Shown here: positions 1 through 14,000 of the stretch, one piece after another | How the letters are laid out: each line of letters starts with the position of its first letter | How positions within the stretch are numbered: the first letter of the stretch is position 1 | Assembly (NCBI GenBank): GCA_950097015.1 | Contig: CATNEN010000001.1 | Span: 8,489,001-8,553,000, forward strand | Direction: 5' to 3' | DNA length: 64,000 nt | From: Macrostomum hystrix | Taxonomy: Eukaryota; Platyhelminthes; Macrostomidae | Made by a program: the position numbers and the translations under genes | The notes under the pieces: generated by a model | The model's input: the letters and a program-made list of their open reading frames with translations, nothing else | Database searches by the model: none | What the model was told of the DNA's origin: nothing

Positions 1-275
1 TCGTGCCAAGGTCCCTGAGCTCGATTCCGCAGCGAGGCTATATTTATTTGGGACCCAGCCGCGGATAGAGGTCATGGAGGCTTGTCGTGCAATTCACGCC
101 TTTGAGGACCAACCTCCAAGGCAAAGTGAAAGTGTACAATTCATGACGGTGAGAAAGTCAGGGCAGAAGTACACCGCTGCGTGTGTGCTCAGTAGTCAGT
201 GCAATGGGCAGAATTGCCTCCTCGCTGACTGCGGTCCTAGTATCACCAAATGATGTGCCAGTATCCACAGCTATC
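1..275 (+). mobile_element. SINE family A, copy 1 (cut by the window edge)
   Basis: It starts at the window edge within the tRNA-like head (CTGAGCTCGATTCC is the B-box region). The middle section (CGCGGATAGAGGTCATGGAG) is shared with copy 3. GGGCAGAATTGCCTCCTCGC and CACCAAATGATGTGCCAGT are near the end. It lies in the intron downstream of exon 29 of the mosaic gene. Confidence 0.75.
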
Positions 276-445
276 CTCAAAATGTATTTTAACAGTTTTA
301 TCGAGATGTTTACTACAGGTCTAGCACTGCCAGAAATCAGAGAACTAGCTGTGGCATCACTGAACGACAGTATATATTGGTCATAGCTCGTAGACGTCAT
401 TATGTTGAGGAGCATTTTCTGTCAAAAAATAAATAGAATTCTCAC

Positions 446-2087
446 CACTGACAGTGTCTTCCAGGCCGGTCGTGAAGATGTCGTTTCTCCAGCCAGAACC
501 GCAGTAGGTTGTCTTATCACCAGAGCACTGCATTCTGCACTCATTCTTGTCTCGGCGTCCGTAGCGTCCGTAATGATTGCCGCACCAGCACTCGTTAGAG
601 TATTGCAAACCGAAGAACCTGTAGCCCTGCTGCCTGCACAGGCCGTAGCACTTGGCCACTGTCATGCTGCCAGTGCCGCCCAGCTTTGGCAGATCTCGGA
701 CACCGGAGTCAACGAAGCAGCCAAGGTGAACCATACCTGGTGCTTAATAAAAAAATATGAGATTCGGATTTAATACGAATAATTAAACTTATTTTTATTT
801 ATTTATTGGTATAACTATTCTTCACATTAGAAACTTACTCCTGGACGCCTGCGACTGCAGACCGGTTGTGTAGATTTCGTTTCTCCAGCCGCCGCCGCAC
901 TTGGTCTCGCGGTCTCCCCGACACGGCACGTTGCAGCTGGCCTCCGAGGCCTTGCCGTAGCGACCGAAGGTGTTGCCGCAGGTACAGTAGCCGCCGTATT
1001 GCATAGCAAAGTACTTGTATCCTCTATCCTTGCAGTAGGTCCAGCAGAATGTCTTGGTTGTCTGGTACTCAGCTGAGAACACCAACGGGAGATCACGCTG
1101 CGCCGTGTCCACGTAGCATCCGAGTCTGCGAACTCCGACCTCTTTAAAAAGAAAAGTTTCCTTTCTTTAATTGATTATTTTTAACAGTAGAAAGACGCGG
1201 GGATATTGGAAATACACAGAATTTTTTTCTGTTTATTCTAATGCAAGTATATAACCAATTGTCATGAAATCCAGAGCAAGGGTAAACTTTTCCGCTCTAT
1301 CCGATGCAGCAACTTCCAGAATCACGAAACGTTGGCATCGTCGAGATATTCACCTATTCTCACCTTTCTAAAAGCACGAGTTCCTTACAAAGCTCAAAGT
1401 GTTCTCACTTTCATTAGCGGCATCAACGCCTGTGGTGTAGATCAAGTTTCTCCAGCCGGCGCCGCAGTAGCTGGTCTTGTCGCCGGTGCACTGCATTCGG
1501 CACTCCAGGCGGGACCTGATGCCGTGTCTGCCGTAGTGATTGCCGCACCAGCACTCGTTGGAGTTCTGAACGCCGAAGAATCTGTAGTTCTTATTCCGAC
1601 ACAGCTGGTAGCACTTGAATGCACTCATAGAACCGCTGCCAGCCAGCACTGGAAGGTCTCTGGCACCGCTGTCGATGAAGCAGCCGAGCAGTCTCATGCC
1701 GGGAGCTGAAATTATTCAGATAAAAATTCTTGTTGAGTATCTAAAGCGTGCTTATTAACGTCAATAGGTTCCCTATCGACTCACTAGAAACTGCCGGGAC
1801 AGCCAATCCAGTTGTGTAGACGGCGTTCCTCCAGGGTCCACCACAGTAGGTGCTCTTCTCGCCCTGGCACTGCGATCTGCATTGGTTTTCGCTGGCCCGT
1901 CCGAAGGCTCCATAAGAATTGCCGCAAGTGCAATGGTCGCCATTCTGCACACCGAAGAACAGGTAGCCACGTGATTTGCAGAAGTTAAAGCAGAAGCTGC
2001 GAGCTGTGTTGACGGTGTCTCTGTGCAACACTGGGAGGTCTCGATTGCCGTTATCGACGTAACAGCCAAGGTACTTCACATTGGCAG
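446..2087 (-). CDS. Exons 26-29: WSC domains 12-15
   Basis: Four phase 1-1 WSC exons lie at 1785-2087, 1409-1705, 839-1141 and 446-742. The first and third are a distinct subtype: they carry CTCGN instead of CWCGN, and the first paired-Cys segment is FCFNFCK or FCWTYCK instead of CY.LC. The second and fourth are of the common ECWCGN type, so the two subtypes alternate. Exon 29 ends in GTGAGA at phase 1, showing that a further exon lies left of the window. Confidence 0.85.
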
Positions 2088-5000
2088 CTAAAATTTGAGT
2101 GACAGAAAGATTTACAGATAGAGTACTCGCATATTTGGTCGCACAAGTTACGGAAAATTTACGAAGTGAATTTTCTCACCAGGTGGCCAAGATCTAGCAG
2201 CAACATAGTGACCAAACACCTGCACCTCGCACAGGGTCAGCACATCGTTCTTTCTCGTCTCAATTCGCACGGTGCTTCCGATAAGGTTGCAGACGAATGT
2301 TCTCACAGAGAAGGCCGCTGTGGACTCGTACAGGACGCACTCCTGGCCGTCGACCTTCACCACGAAGTTGTTGAGTCGACCGGCGCAGCAGTCCTGCCTA
2401 TTGTGGATGGTGATCTCGGTGATTCTAGCCAGTCGGTCAGTCTTGGCCTGCCACCAGGCACCCTTAGCAGCGGAGGTGTGAGTGCAGGAGTGCTTGAAGA
2501 AGTCCTGATTGGTGTTACCGTCGATGGCTCGCTGGCAGGGAGCGCTCCAGGTGGTTGAGTGCTGCGAGCAGCTCGTCAGTGGCAGCTTGACTGGAAATAA
2601 AAAACGGATTTTTATTCCATAAAATAATAAATCGAACAGACTGCTCAGTCAGACAAATGCTGGCACCTGTTTTACACTGGGTGGACAGAACCGCTAGAAA
2701 ACTAAGCGTTTTGCTAGTAATGACAAAGGACACTATTTATTTTCTTTTGGTCGAGATTTTGGCTAAAGACCAAACCACTGATCGATGGGGCCAAGAAATT
2801 CTCACCTCTGTTATTAAGTCCAAGGCCAGTGGCGTAGACATTATTTCTCCAGCCGGCACCGCAGTTCTGCTTGTTGTCACCGGTGCACTTTGCGCTGCAC
2901 TCGGAAGCCCGTCTGCCACCGTGCTTGCCGTAGCTGTTGCCGCACCAGCACTCGTTGGCGTTCTGCAGGCCAAAATAGGCTGCGTTTCTTTGCCGACAGG
3001 ACTGGTAGCACTTCTCGATGGTCATAGAGCCGGTGCCAGCGAGGGTAGGCAGGTCGCGGTTGGCGCTGTCGAGGAAACAACCGATGTCGCGTAGGCCAGG
3101 CACTGAAGAAAATTGTTCGAAGGATGGCATCAAAGCTTTTATTGGGGTAAATTTCTAGCACAATTGTAGATGCTGTCGTTTGATACAAGTTAAACCCTAA
3201 TTACGAAGCAATTTAACTCACTGATGTCAGTGATGCTCAAACCAGTGCTGAAAATACTGTTTCTCCAAGGCGCGCCGCAGAATGTGGTGCCATCGCCGCG
3301 GCATCTGAGGTTGCACTCGGATGTAGGCTTCAGGCCGTGTCTTCCGTAGGTGTTGCCGCACCAGCATTCGTCGGAGTTCTGCACGCCGAAGAACATGTAG
3401 CTCTTGGCTCGGCACAGCTGGTAGCATCTGGGCACTCGCATCGAGTTGCTTCGCTCAGCAAGAACTGGTAGGTCGCGAGCGCCGCTGTCAACATAGCAAC
3501 CAATTGGTCGCATTCCAGGGGCTGAAAAATATAATAGAATAATAATTAGGCGTTTTTTTCTTGAAGTCCACTCGAAAAGACGGCTAGAAGCGAATCATGG
3601 AAAGAAGCCTACTAGGCATGGCTGGCGGGTTGACGCCGGTCGTGTAGACATTGTTTCTCCAGCCGGCTCCGCAGTAGGTTGATCTATCTCCGCTGCATCG
3701 CGTCTGACATTCCGAAATTTGTCTGACACCGAATCGGCCGTAGCTGTTGCCACACCAGCACTCGTTGCCGTTCTGGGCACCGAAGTACATGTAGTTCTGG
3801 CCACGGCACAGTCTGTAACACTTTGGCACGGACATGGAGCCAGTTCCTGCCAGCTTGGGCAGGTCGCGACTGCCATTGTCAACGAAGCAACCAACTTGTC
3901 TCAGACCTGGCACTGGAAGTCAGATATTTATGGTTTGAGTATCATCGTTTTCGAAAAACTGCGCAGGTTACAAAAAATAATATCGTAGAGCTCGTATTTG
4001 CCGATGGGCTGTTGGCACTGGCAAATCCTTTGGTAACACTAGACCCGCAGCCAGCGGCGAGGCAGTTCTGCCCATTTGGCTGACTACTGAGCATACACGC
4101 ACACGGATGCCGTACAAAGGCACACGCTCACACAGGTCAGCTGTGTACACTCTCACTGTACCTTGGAGGTTGGCACTCAAGGGCGTGACTCTAACTCGTC
4201 ACGCCACTCGTCACGCTAACCGCTCTGCCACTCACTCCCTCAGGTCACATCGCTAAAGTGCACGATTGTCAGCTTACTTGGCGGTGAAGTATTCAATCCG
4301 GTGCTGTACACATTGTTTCTCCAGGCTCCGCCGCAGAAGGTGGCTCTATTACCGTCGCAAGCAGAGCGGCACTCCGAGGTTGGCCTAGAACCGTATCGAC
4401 CGTAGCTGTTGCCGCACCAACACTCGTTAGCGTGCTGGACTCCAAAATAGGCGAAGTTCTTGCGTCTGCACAGGCGATAGCACCTGGTGATGGTCATGGA
4501 ACCGGATCCGGCCAGCTCAGGCAGGTCGCGCACTCCGTTGTCAAGGTAGCAGCCGATGAGACGTAGGCCCGGGGCTGCAAGTGTTCAAGTATCACGGGAC
4601 TGTTCAGCTCTGGTTCAAACCGATTTTCTACCGTAGCTATTACCGGTACACTCTAATGATTTCAGTTTCTTGCTCAAGGACCATCTGGTCAGAAGTTCAA
4701 AGCTCTTTAGAACCGCAGAGACACAGAGCTCTATACAAGTTTCTCACATGCTCCACAGTTAAGCAGTGGACAATACTGAAAGCAATCTTTCCCACTACAA
4801 TTATTTCTAAAGATACGCTGCTTACTTGGAATGACAGGCGCTTTTAGTCCAGTGGAGTAGACGCCGTTTCTCCAACCTGCGCCGCAGAATTTCGAATTGT
4901 CGCCAGAGCAGCGCATGTTGCACTCGCCAGCGGGCCGAACACCGTACAGCCCGTAGCTGTTACCGCACCAGCACTCGTTGCTGTTCTGGACGCCGAAGAA

Positions 5001-8000
5001 TGCGTAGTGTCTGCCGCGGCAGGCACGGTAGCACTTGGCCAGGCTCATGGCTCCGGTGCTGGCTAGAACCGGCAGGTCGCGGCTGCCGTTGTCAACGTAG
5101 CATCCGATGAAACGCAGGCCAGGGGCTAGGCAGAGAATTAAGATGAGTTATGACACTGGAGTTAAACTCGATCTGTTTAGCAGAAGACGTCTCGAAATAA
5201 GAATAATTTCAGGAAAATTCACTTGGATCAACTGGTCTGGGCAGTCCAGTGGAGAAGACGATGTTTCTCCAGCCAGCGCCGCAGAAGGCGGAGCTGTCAC
5301 CGCTGCATCGCATGTTGCACTCGCTGTTGGCCCTGGCACCATAGCGACCGTAGCTATTTCCGCACCAGCACTCGTTGCTGTACTGCAGACCAAAGTAGGC
5401 ATAGCGGCGGCGCCTGCACTCGCGATAGCACTTGTAGACACTCATGGATCCGCTGGAGCCCAGTACTGGAAGGTCTCGACTTGCTGAGTCGACAAAGCAG
5501 CCGATTCTGCGAAGACCAGGAGCTGGAAGAGAAGCAAGTACCCCCCGATTTTAACGGTAGAACTACCAAGAGGAGTAATTCCCTCCTGACAATGACAGTT
5601 TTTGTGCTGCACCCGAACGGAACGGAATAATGCAGGCACACGAAAGTCATGAACACCGGCCAACTTTTCTTTGCGCATCTTCTGAAACAATAATCAAGTA
5701 GCCAGCTCTTCAGACCGCTGAGTTATTCAATGCTTCTGGCCGAAAGTCAGATTTTTTCAATAAGCGCTAGTGTATTTTATCCACCCCTAAACACGAAATC
5801 GAGCTACACCTCAGTGCGGACTTGCGGGGTTTTGAGAATTTACCAACATGTCACCCGAATGTGCCAGAATCATCTCCGTCTTCGGTGGTCAACGATCTAG
5901 ACGGACTGCTGAACCTTTAAGGGCTACAACAGGTGGAACCTATGGACACCTAGGAACCTATGAACCTATGCAACTATGGATACCATTAACATTAATTTCT
6001 CCAATTTCCTTGATCAAGCCTAAATATTTGGCGCAGCTCAACCACAGGACACCCTCGCCAAGTCTGGCAACCAATCAGTCACAACCCTACGCTGTTAGCA
6101 TTCGGGCGCTGTCAAAAAAGTTTCAGGGGGGATTTCCACTCAAAAACTTGATATAAAAACGGGCGGCAAAATAGCTTGGTAGTCCTACGAGTACTATTAA
6201 GCAAGATTCTGTTAAAAACATGAAACTACGAGTAGAAATTAAGCTAACTTTCCATCGACTTCGATACTATAACATTCTCAGACAAAACTGATGCCCACTT
6301 ACTGAGCCTCTCAGCCACACAGATTCGTCGGTTGATTGTTCGGCATCCACAGTCTAAAAACAGAACGAAACATTGAAAATTAATAAAATACGAGTATTGA
6401 GTTCATCAGGTGTTTAAGTTACATATATTGATTAGAATACTTACGTCCTCGCAGAGTATTGTCCAGTGCGTGAGAGTTGGCTGGGAAAGCACTAAAACTC
6501 ATCTTGCCATTAACGGCTCGCTTCACGAACTCCATCAGCTGTTTATAAATGGTTGCAAGCAAAGTTTAATAAAATACGTTTAGCGAGAACTAATCGGCTA
6601 ATCGAAATAACTCAAGAACACACTAAGATCAAGGCTCGGCCCACCTTGTTAAATATTGACGAAGCCAGACGGCTAACTTGTCCATTTGAGTCCCTGGCGA
6701 GCTGGTCAAACTGCTTTGTGCCAACGCCGCACATGTTGCCACTGCCTACGAAGAACAAACGGATATGCTTTGCGTGCAGCTTAGAGGCCACTACGCTACG
6801 CAGGTGTGCGTCCTTCGCAGATGCGTCAGTAAAAAGCATCATGACGGAATTAGGATCTGCAACATCAGCAGCGTCGCGAGCTCCTGACATGGCGAACTCG
6901 GGACAGTCGCCACCGCCGCTGGCGACAAGACGGTCGAGGAATCGCCTGACCTCGGCAGCGTTGGTGGTCTTAAGCACATTTCTAACGTAGGGATCACCGA
7001 AAGTGGCAATCACGTAGTTTTTGAATCGGCGGTTGGACATCAGAATGTTGCGGATATTGTCCTTCACCGACTTAATAACGCGGCCCATGCTACCGGTGGT
7101 GTCGATGACGAAAATCAGAGAGCCGAGGCGCCTCTCCTCAGGGGCCGGCACACAGGAGCAGGTTCGACGACGGATGAACTTCGCCTTGGTTCCAGCCGGG
7201 CATTCTGTGAAAAAATGCGAATTGAAATTAGCCCATTGCACAACTTTGCGAAGACAAGGCGGGAGACAATACTTACTTGACAATGGCTTGCGCACTGGGA
7301 GACCAGTAGTGTAGATGCTGTTTCTCCAGCTCGATCCGCAGAATCTGGACTTGTTGCCGTCGCACCTCATTCTGCACTCGTTGTTCGACCTCCTTCCATA
7401 GCGACCGTAGCTGTTGCCGCACCAGCACTCTCTGCTGTACTGCAGACCAAAGTACGCGTAGCCCCTGGCTCTGCACAGTCGGTAGCACTTGCTGACCTTC
7501 ATGGAGCCAGATCCAGCAAGCACTGGCAGGTCGCGAGTGTTGTTGTCGACGAAGCAGCCGACGAACCTCAGTCCAGGAGCTGAAACGAAATTGGAATGCC
7601 CGACCATCTGTTCGTGAGCTTTTCTCCGTGCCATAATCTTTGCTTTTTCTGTGTCCAGAATGTAATTTAACAATACAATTTCGTAACGTACTGGCTGGCC
7701 TCGGTGTTGGTCTGACGTAGTGTCCGTTGACCTGCACTTCGCACAGAGTCAGTGGGACGTAGTTCCTCGTCTCGATGCGCACGGTTCGTCCGACCAGGTT
7801 GCAGGAGAATGTCCGCACGGAGAAGGCTGTGGATGACCTGTAGGAGGCGCACACACGACCGTCAACCTTGATGACAAAGTCGTTGAGTCGGTCAGCACAA
7901 CAGTCCTGTCGGTTGTGGATGGTGATCGATGTGATTCTGGCCCGTCTGCTGGTCTTTGCCTGCCACCAGGCACCTCTGGCAGTGTTTGTGTGAGTGCAGG

Positions 8001-11000
8001 AGTTGTGGAAGTAGCGCTGATCGGTGTTGCCGTCGATGGCTCTTGAGCAGGGTCCTCCCCAGGCGGTGGAGTGCTGAGAGCAGCCTGACAGAGGCAGCTT
8101 GGCTGGAATATCACAATTTGAGTGATAATCAGTTTTACCAAATACAGTTGCAACCCTTCGTCAGCAAAATGTTTTTAAATGAATGACGACTAGTAGAAAT
8201 GAGGAGAACAAAATACAAAAAAACACAAACTAAAGGTTCAGTAAATAATCAGTTTGTCATTAAGCAAGCACCACAAGGTTTCGTCCAGATTATACGCTCG
8301 TAAGCGAATATGAATCGAAGAATTTGGAAAGAATATTATTAGTAGAAAATGACAAAGGACATAAAAATTTAAACACTACTACATCACAACATTTAATGTA
8401 GGTAGAGACTCAGTGTCTCAAAATATCAACAGCGGCTCACCGTCGGCTGGCCTTCGAACGATAAGACCGGTGGCATAGATGCTGTTTCTCCAGCTCGATC
8501 CGCAGAATCTGGACTTGTTGCCGTCGCACCTCATTCTGCACTCGTTGTTCGACCTCCTTCCGTAGCGACCGTAGCTGTTGCCGCACCAGCACTCTCTGCT
8601 GTACTGCAGACCGAAGTACGCGTAGCCCCTGGCTCTGCACAGTCGGTAGCACTTGCTGACCTTCATGGAGCCAGATCCAGCAAGCACTGGCAGGTCGCGA
8701 GTGTTGTTGTCGACGAAGCAGCCGACGAACCTCAGTCCAGGAGCTGAAACGAAATTGGAATGCCCGACCATCTGTTCGTGAGCTTTTCTCCGTGCCATAA
8801 TCTTTGCTTTTTCTGTGTCCAGAATGTAATTTAACAATACAATTTCGTAACGTACTGGCTGGCCTCGGTGTTGGTCTGACGTAGTGTCCGTTGACCTGCA
8901 CTTCGCACAGAGTCAGTGGGACGTAGTTCCTCGTCTCGATGCGCACGGTTCGTCCGACCAGGTTGCAGGAGAATGTCCGCACGGAGAAGGCTGTGGATGA
9001 CCTGTAGGAGGCGCACACACGACCGTCAACCTTGATGACAAAGTCGTTGAGTCGGTCAGCACAACAGTCCTGTCGGTTGTGGATGGTGATCGATGTGATT
9101 CTGGCCCGTCGGCTGGTCTTTGCCTGCCACCAGGCACCTCTGGCAGTGTTTGTGTGAGTGCAGGAGTTGTGGAAGTAGCGCTGATCGGTGTTGCCGTCGA
9201 TGGCTCTTGAGCAGGGTCCTCCCCAAGCGGTGGAGTGCTGAGAGCAGCGCGACAGAGGCAACTTGGCTGGAATATTGAACAGTTTTTTGTTTTTTAGTCT
9301 TTGGTCTTCAACTTTTAAGTCTAGAGTTACCTTTAGTCGTCCTGCAAAAGAAAAACAGTGAATTGTGCTGACCTGATTCAACTCTGATGCAAGTGTTCCG
9401 GTTGATATATCGGCATCTACATTCTGTGGTATGTTCAACGGTGGTATTTTTGCGATTTACTGTGAAATTTTATTTAGGCTTTAAATAAAGCTTTGAAGCT
9501 CAAGAAGCTTACGTCCTTGCAAGACTCGCTTCAGTGCTGCTGCATCCACTGGGAAGGCGCTGAAGCTGAGTCGTCCATTGGCAGCCCGCTTTACGAATTC
9601 CATTAGCTGTATTGTTTAATTGGGAATATCGATATCAGTATTTCATTATTGTGCTGTATTTATTATATATAATCGAAACTGCAACGCCTGTTTTGATAAC
9701 AGCACTCTTTAAAGCATTCCTAAATATAAAACATTTTATTATTATTAGTTTTTTAAATAAATAATAAATATTTTGATTCGTACAATATAAGCTGCCCTAC
9801 CTTGTTGAAGTGAGCGGAACGCAGGCTAGCAACGTAGCCGCCTGAGCTGCGTGCCAGGGCATCGAACTGTCCAATGCCTCGGCCGCACAGGTTTCCGCTG
9901 GCCACAGCATAGAACCTGATGCCCTTCGCCTTCAGCTTGGCTTCAACTCGACTGCTCAGGTGAGCATCCTTGGCAGAAGCGTCAGTGAACAGCATCATCA
10001 CGGAGTTGGGATCAGCGATATCAGCGGCATCGAGTGCGCCCGACATGGCCATCTCCGGACAGTCGCCGCCTCCAGATGCTCGCAGGCGGTTGAGGAACGC
10101 GACCACCTCGTGGACGTTTGTGGTCTTTTTCAGGTTTCTTTCGTAGGGGTCCCCGAATGTGGCGACGACGTAGTTGTTGAAGCGCGTGTTGGCAGCCAGA
10201 ATCATGCGGATGTTATTCCTCACGGCGTTGATCACGCCGCCCATGCTGCCAGTAATGTCGATGACGAAGACGAGGGAGCCCAGTCTCCTCTCCTCGGGGG
10301 CAGGTGTGCAAGAGCAGGTCCGTCGAGAGATTTTTTTCGGCCGTGTGCCCGCGGGGCATCCTTGGTGTGAATGTGAGAGTTTTGAGCAATAGGATAGGAC
10401 AAAAACCAAAAACTTAAGGTATGCCTGTTTCTGTTAAGGTGAGTTTTTGGAAATACTGAAATTTTCCGATTATTAGGACCAAAGAAAACCTCATGGAAAT
10501 ATAATAATCTGCCAAATGCAGTGAATAAAATGGCTTCCTATTGACCAACAAGCGACGAGCGTATGTACTAACCATTCATCATAAAAGGACGAAAAACGCT
10601 ACACCATACTTCTAAATGAATAAGTCAGCGATAGTTATGAAATCTGTGTTATAAAGGTATACTTACTTAGAGGAGGTCGTCCACCACTGCCACCACTGGC
10701 ACCGCCGTTGCCGCCAACTCGAAGACCGGTGGCGTAGACGCTGTTTCTCCAGCTCGATCCGCAGAATCTGGACTTGTTGCCGTCGCACCTCATGTTGCAC
10801 TCGCCACTGCTTCTGCTGCCATAGCGACCGTAGCTGTTGCCGCACCAGCACTCTCTGCTGTACTGCAGACCGAAGTACGCGTAGCCCCTGGCTCTGCACA
10901 GCTGGTAGCACTTGCTGACCTTCATGGAGCCAGATCCAGCAAGCACTGGCAAGTCGCGAGTGTTGTTGTCAACGAAGCAGCCAATGAACCTCAGTCCTGG

Positions 11001-14000
11001 AGTTGCTGCATTTTTAGGGCTTAGCTAAAACGGTGCTTGTTCAAATTGCAAAAACGTGTAAAATAAAAATGGACTTACGTTTTCTAGCAGCAACACATGT
11101 GCGTCGATTGATGTTACGACACCCACAATCTGAAAAATTATAAAATAAATTTTCATGCGTTTTCTTTACTCAGCTATCAAGTAAGTTCCATTAGCAGGAA
11201 TAGCTATTAAAAACTCCAAGAAAACCAAATACCACTCACGTCCACGAAGAACACGATTCAAAGCGTGAGCGTTGGCGGGGAAAGCGCTGAAGGTCAGGCG
11301 GCCGTTTGCAGCGCGTTTCACGAACTCCATCAGCTGGGGAATAAGGAAGACCCATCGCTAAAGTGAGCAACTCAGCATGATTTAACATTATTATCTAGCT
11401 GCAACCCGTTAATATGCTTTCTTGGACAGTAGGAAACTAAATCTTAAACGGAAATTCACGACACTATTCAGATGTTTACGACAAAAACATGTAGCAATGC
11501 TTAGAGGTCCCTTCAGGTGGTACTTGACAGGGCGGTCAATTTGTTTGCCTCTCGCACCAAGGTTCCTGAGCTCGATTCCGGGCGAGGCCACATTTATTTG
11601 GGGCGCAGCCGCGGAGAGAAGGCTTGGGGGCTTGTCGTGCAATTTACGCCCTTAAAGGCCAACCTCTAAGGCACAGTGAGAGTGTACACTGCCTGACGAT
11701 GAGAAAGTCAGGGCAGCTGTACACACCTGTACGAGCGTTTGCCTGCGTACAGTATCTGTGTGCGTATCTGTGTGCTCAGAAGTCAGCGAAATGGGCCAAA
11801 TTGCCTCCTCGCTGGCTGCGGGTCTAGTCTCACAAAATGACGCGCCATTGCCCGAAGCCCTCCTGCAAATATTATTATAAGAGTTGCCCTACCTTGTTGA
11901 AGTGAGCGGAGCGCAGGCTAGCAACGTAGCCGCCTGAGCTGCGTGCCAGGACTCCGAACTGTCCAGTGCCTCGGCCGCACAAGTTTCCGCTGGCCACAGC
12001 ATAGAACCTGATGCCCTTCGCCTTCAGCTTGGCTTCAACTCGACTGCTCAGGTGAGCATCCTTGGCAGAAGCGTCAGTGAACAGCATCATCACGGAGTTG
12101 GGATCAGCGATATCAGCGGCATCGAGTGCGCCCGACATGGCCATCTCCGGACAGTCGCCGCCTCCAGATGCTCGCAGGCGGTTGAGGAACGCGACCACCT
12201 CGTGGACGTTTGTGGTCTTTTTCAGGTTTCTTTCGTAGGGGTCCCCGAATGTGGCGACGACGTAGTTGTTGAAGCGCGTGTTGGCAGCCAGAATCATGCG
12301 GATGTTGTTCCTCACGGCGTTGATCACGCTGCCCATGCTGCCAGTAATGTCGATGACGAAGACGAGGGAGCCCAGTCTCCTCTCCTCGGGGGCAGGTGTG
12401 CAAGAGCAGGTGTGCCGAGAGATCCATTTTGCTCTGGTGCCAGATGGACAAGACAACGAGCCGGCTGAATGGGAGAGAAGCGAAAACATGGGAATGTTTT
12501 GCAAATTAACTTATTATCCAATGTAGGTTCTGATTTCACGCAAACATGAAATTTTCGTGTTTTTGTGATTACTATCTTACACCTAAATCGAATAGGAACG
12601 AACTTAACAAAAATAAAATTACTTGGTGGACGAGGTGGCCTATATCCGCCGCCAACCCGCAGTCCGGTGGTGTAGATGCTGTTTCTCCAGCTCGATCCGC
12701 AGAATCGCGAGCGGTTGCCGTCGCATCTCATTCTGCACTCGCCGTTCGACCTGCTGCCATAGCGACCGTAGCTGTTGCCGCACCAGCACTCTCTGCTGTA
12801 CTGCAGACCGAAGTACGCGTAGCCCCTGGCTCTGCACAGCTGGTAGCACTTGCTGGCTCTCATGCCACCGGTTCCTGCCAACACTGGTAGGTCACGCGAG
12901 CTGTTGTCGATGAAGCAGCCAATGTATCTCATACCTGGGGCTGTTGTATTGAGAGGGAAGTCTTCAAGTCGCTGTCCAAGGACTATCAGGACCTTACTGA
13001 AGCGATTTTATCTTTATGATAATTACGCGACTATCTCAAACTAATTCGTATTTATACTAGTAGTGTCCCTAAGTAGTCATTAGTTCGTTTTTAGGTCGTT
13101 TTTTATCCGCAGTTCTTAATAAAAACCGATTTAGGAAGAGCATCTGAAAGTTAAAATCTTACTTCGAGGTCGTCGTCCGCCAACCCGCAGTCCGGTGGTG
13201 TAGATGCTGTTTCTCCAGCTCGATCCGCAGAATCGTGAGCGGTTGCCGTCGCATCTCATTCTGCACTCGCCGTTCGACCTGCTGCCATAGCGACCGTAGC
13301 TGTTGCCGCACCAGCACTCTCTGCTGTACTGCAGACCGAAGTACGCGTAGCCCCTGGCTCTGCACAGCTGGTAGCACTTGCTGGCTCTCATGCCACCGGT
13401 TCCTGCCAACACTGGCAGGTCACGCGAGCTGTTGTCGATGAAGCAGCCAATGTACCGCATACCTGGTGCTGTTTTTCGTCAGATACCATTGGAAAGTGCA
13501 GATTATTCATAGGGTTTGAATACTTCTTTCTTTGAAACATGGATCTCCTTAACTTACTCCTTTGCCTGCGGCTTGGGCTGGGTCTGGTCCAGACGCGCCT
13601 TCTGCGTCGGCCCCATCGTCGGATTGTCCTGTGAACCTTTCGAGCGGCTCGCCTAACCGGTCGTGACCACCGCCGGACATGACGTCGTACAGGTCTGGAC
13701 CAGCGACGAACATGCCGGACATGACGTCGTACAGGTCTGGACCAACGACGAACATGCCGGACATGACGTCGTACAGGTCTGGACCAGCGACGAACATGCC
13801 GGACATGACGTCGTACAGGTCTGGACCAACGACGAACATGTCGCCGAACAGGGCTGGTCCATCGCCTCCTGCCCCAACGGGCGTCAGCTAAAATGAATAA
13901 ATCAATAGAATAGACTATTTTAATCGCTGATGAAGGAATCGCCTTTGAGTATTTTATCGTCTTTAGTACTTTGTCTTTTCGTCTAATAACTTTGAATCTT

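Noticed and set aside
8437-9438. Single 333-codon ORF across 8.4-9.4 kb
   Set aside because: It reads through two introns by chance and changes frame relative to the WSC exon; the spliced model with 411-nt and 303-nt exons fits the domains.
13549-13839. GPDLYDVMSGMFVVG reading frame of the 42-bp repeat as the coding frame
   Set aside because: It can enter from exon 1 only through a weaker internal acceptor near 13868 and leaves in phase 0, while the next WSC exon needs phase 1. Kept as an alternative only.
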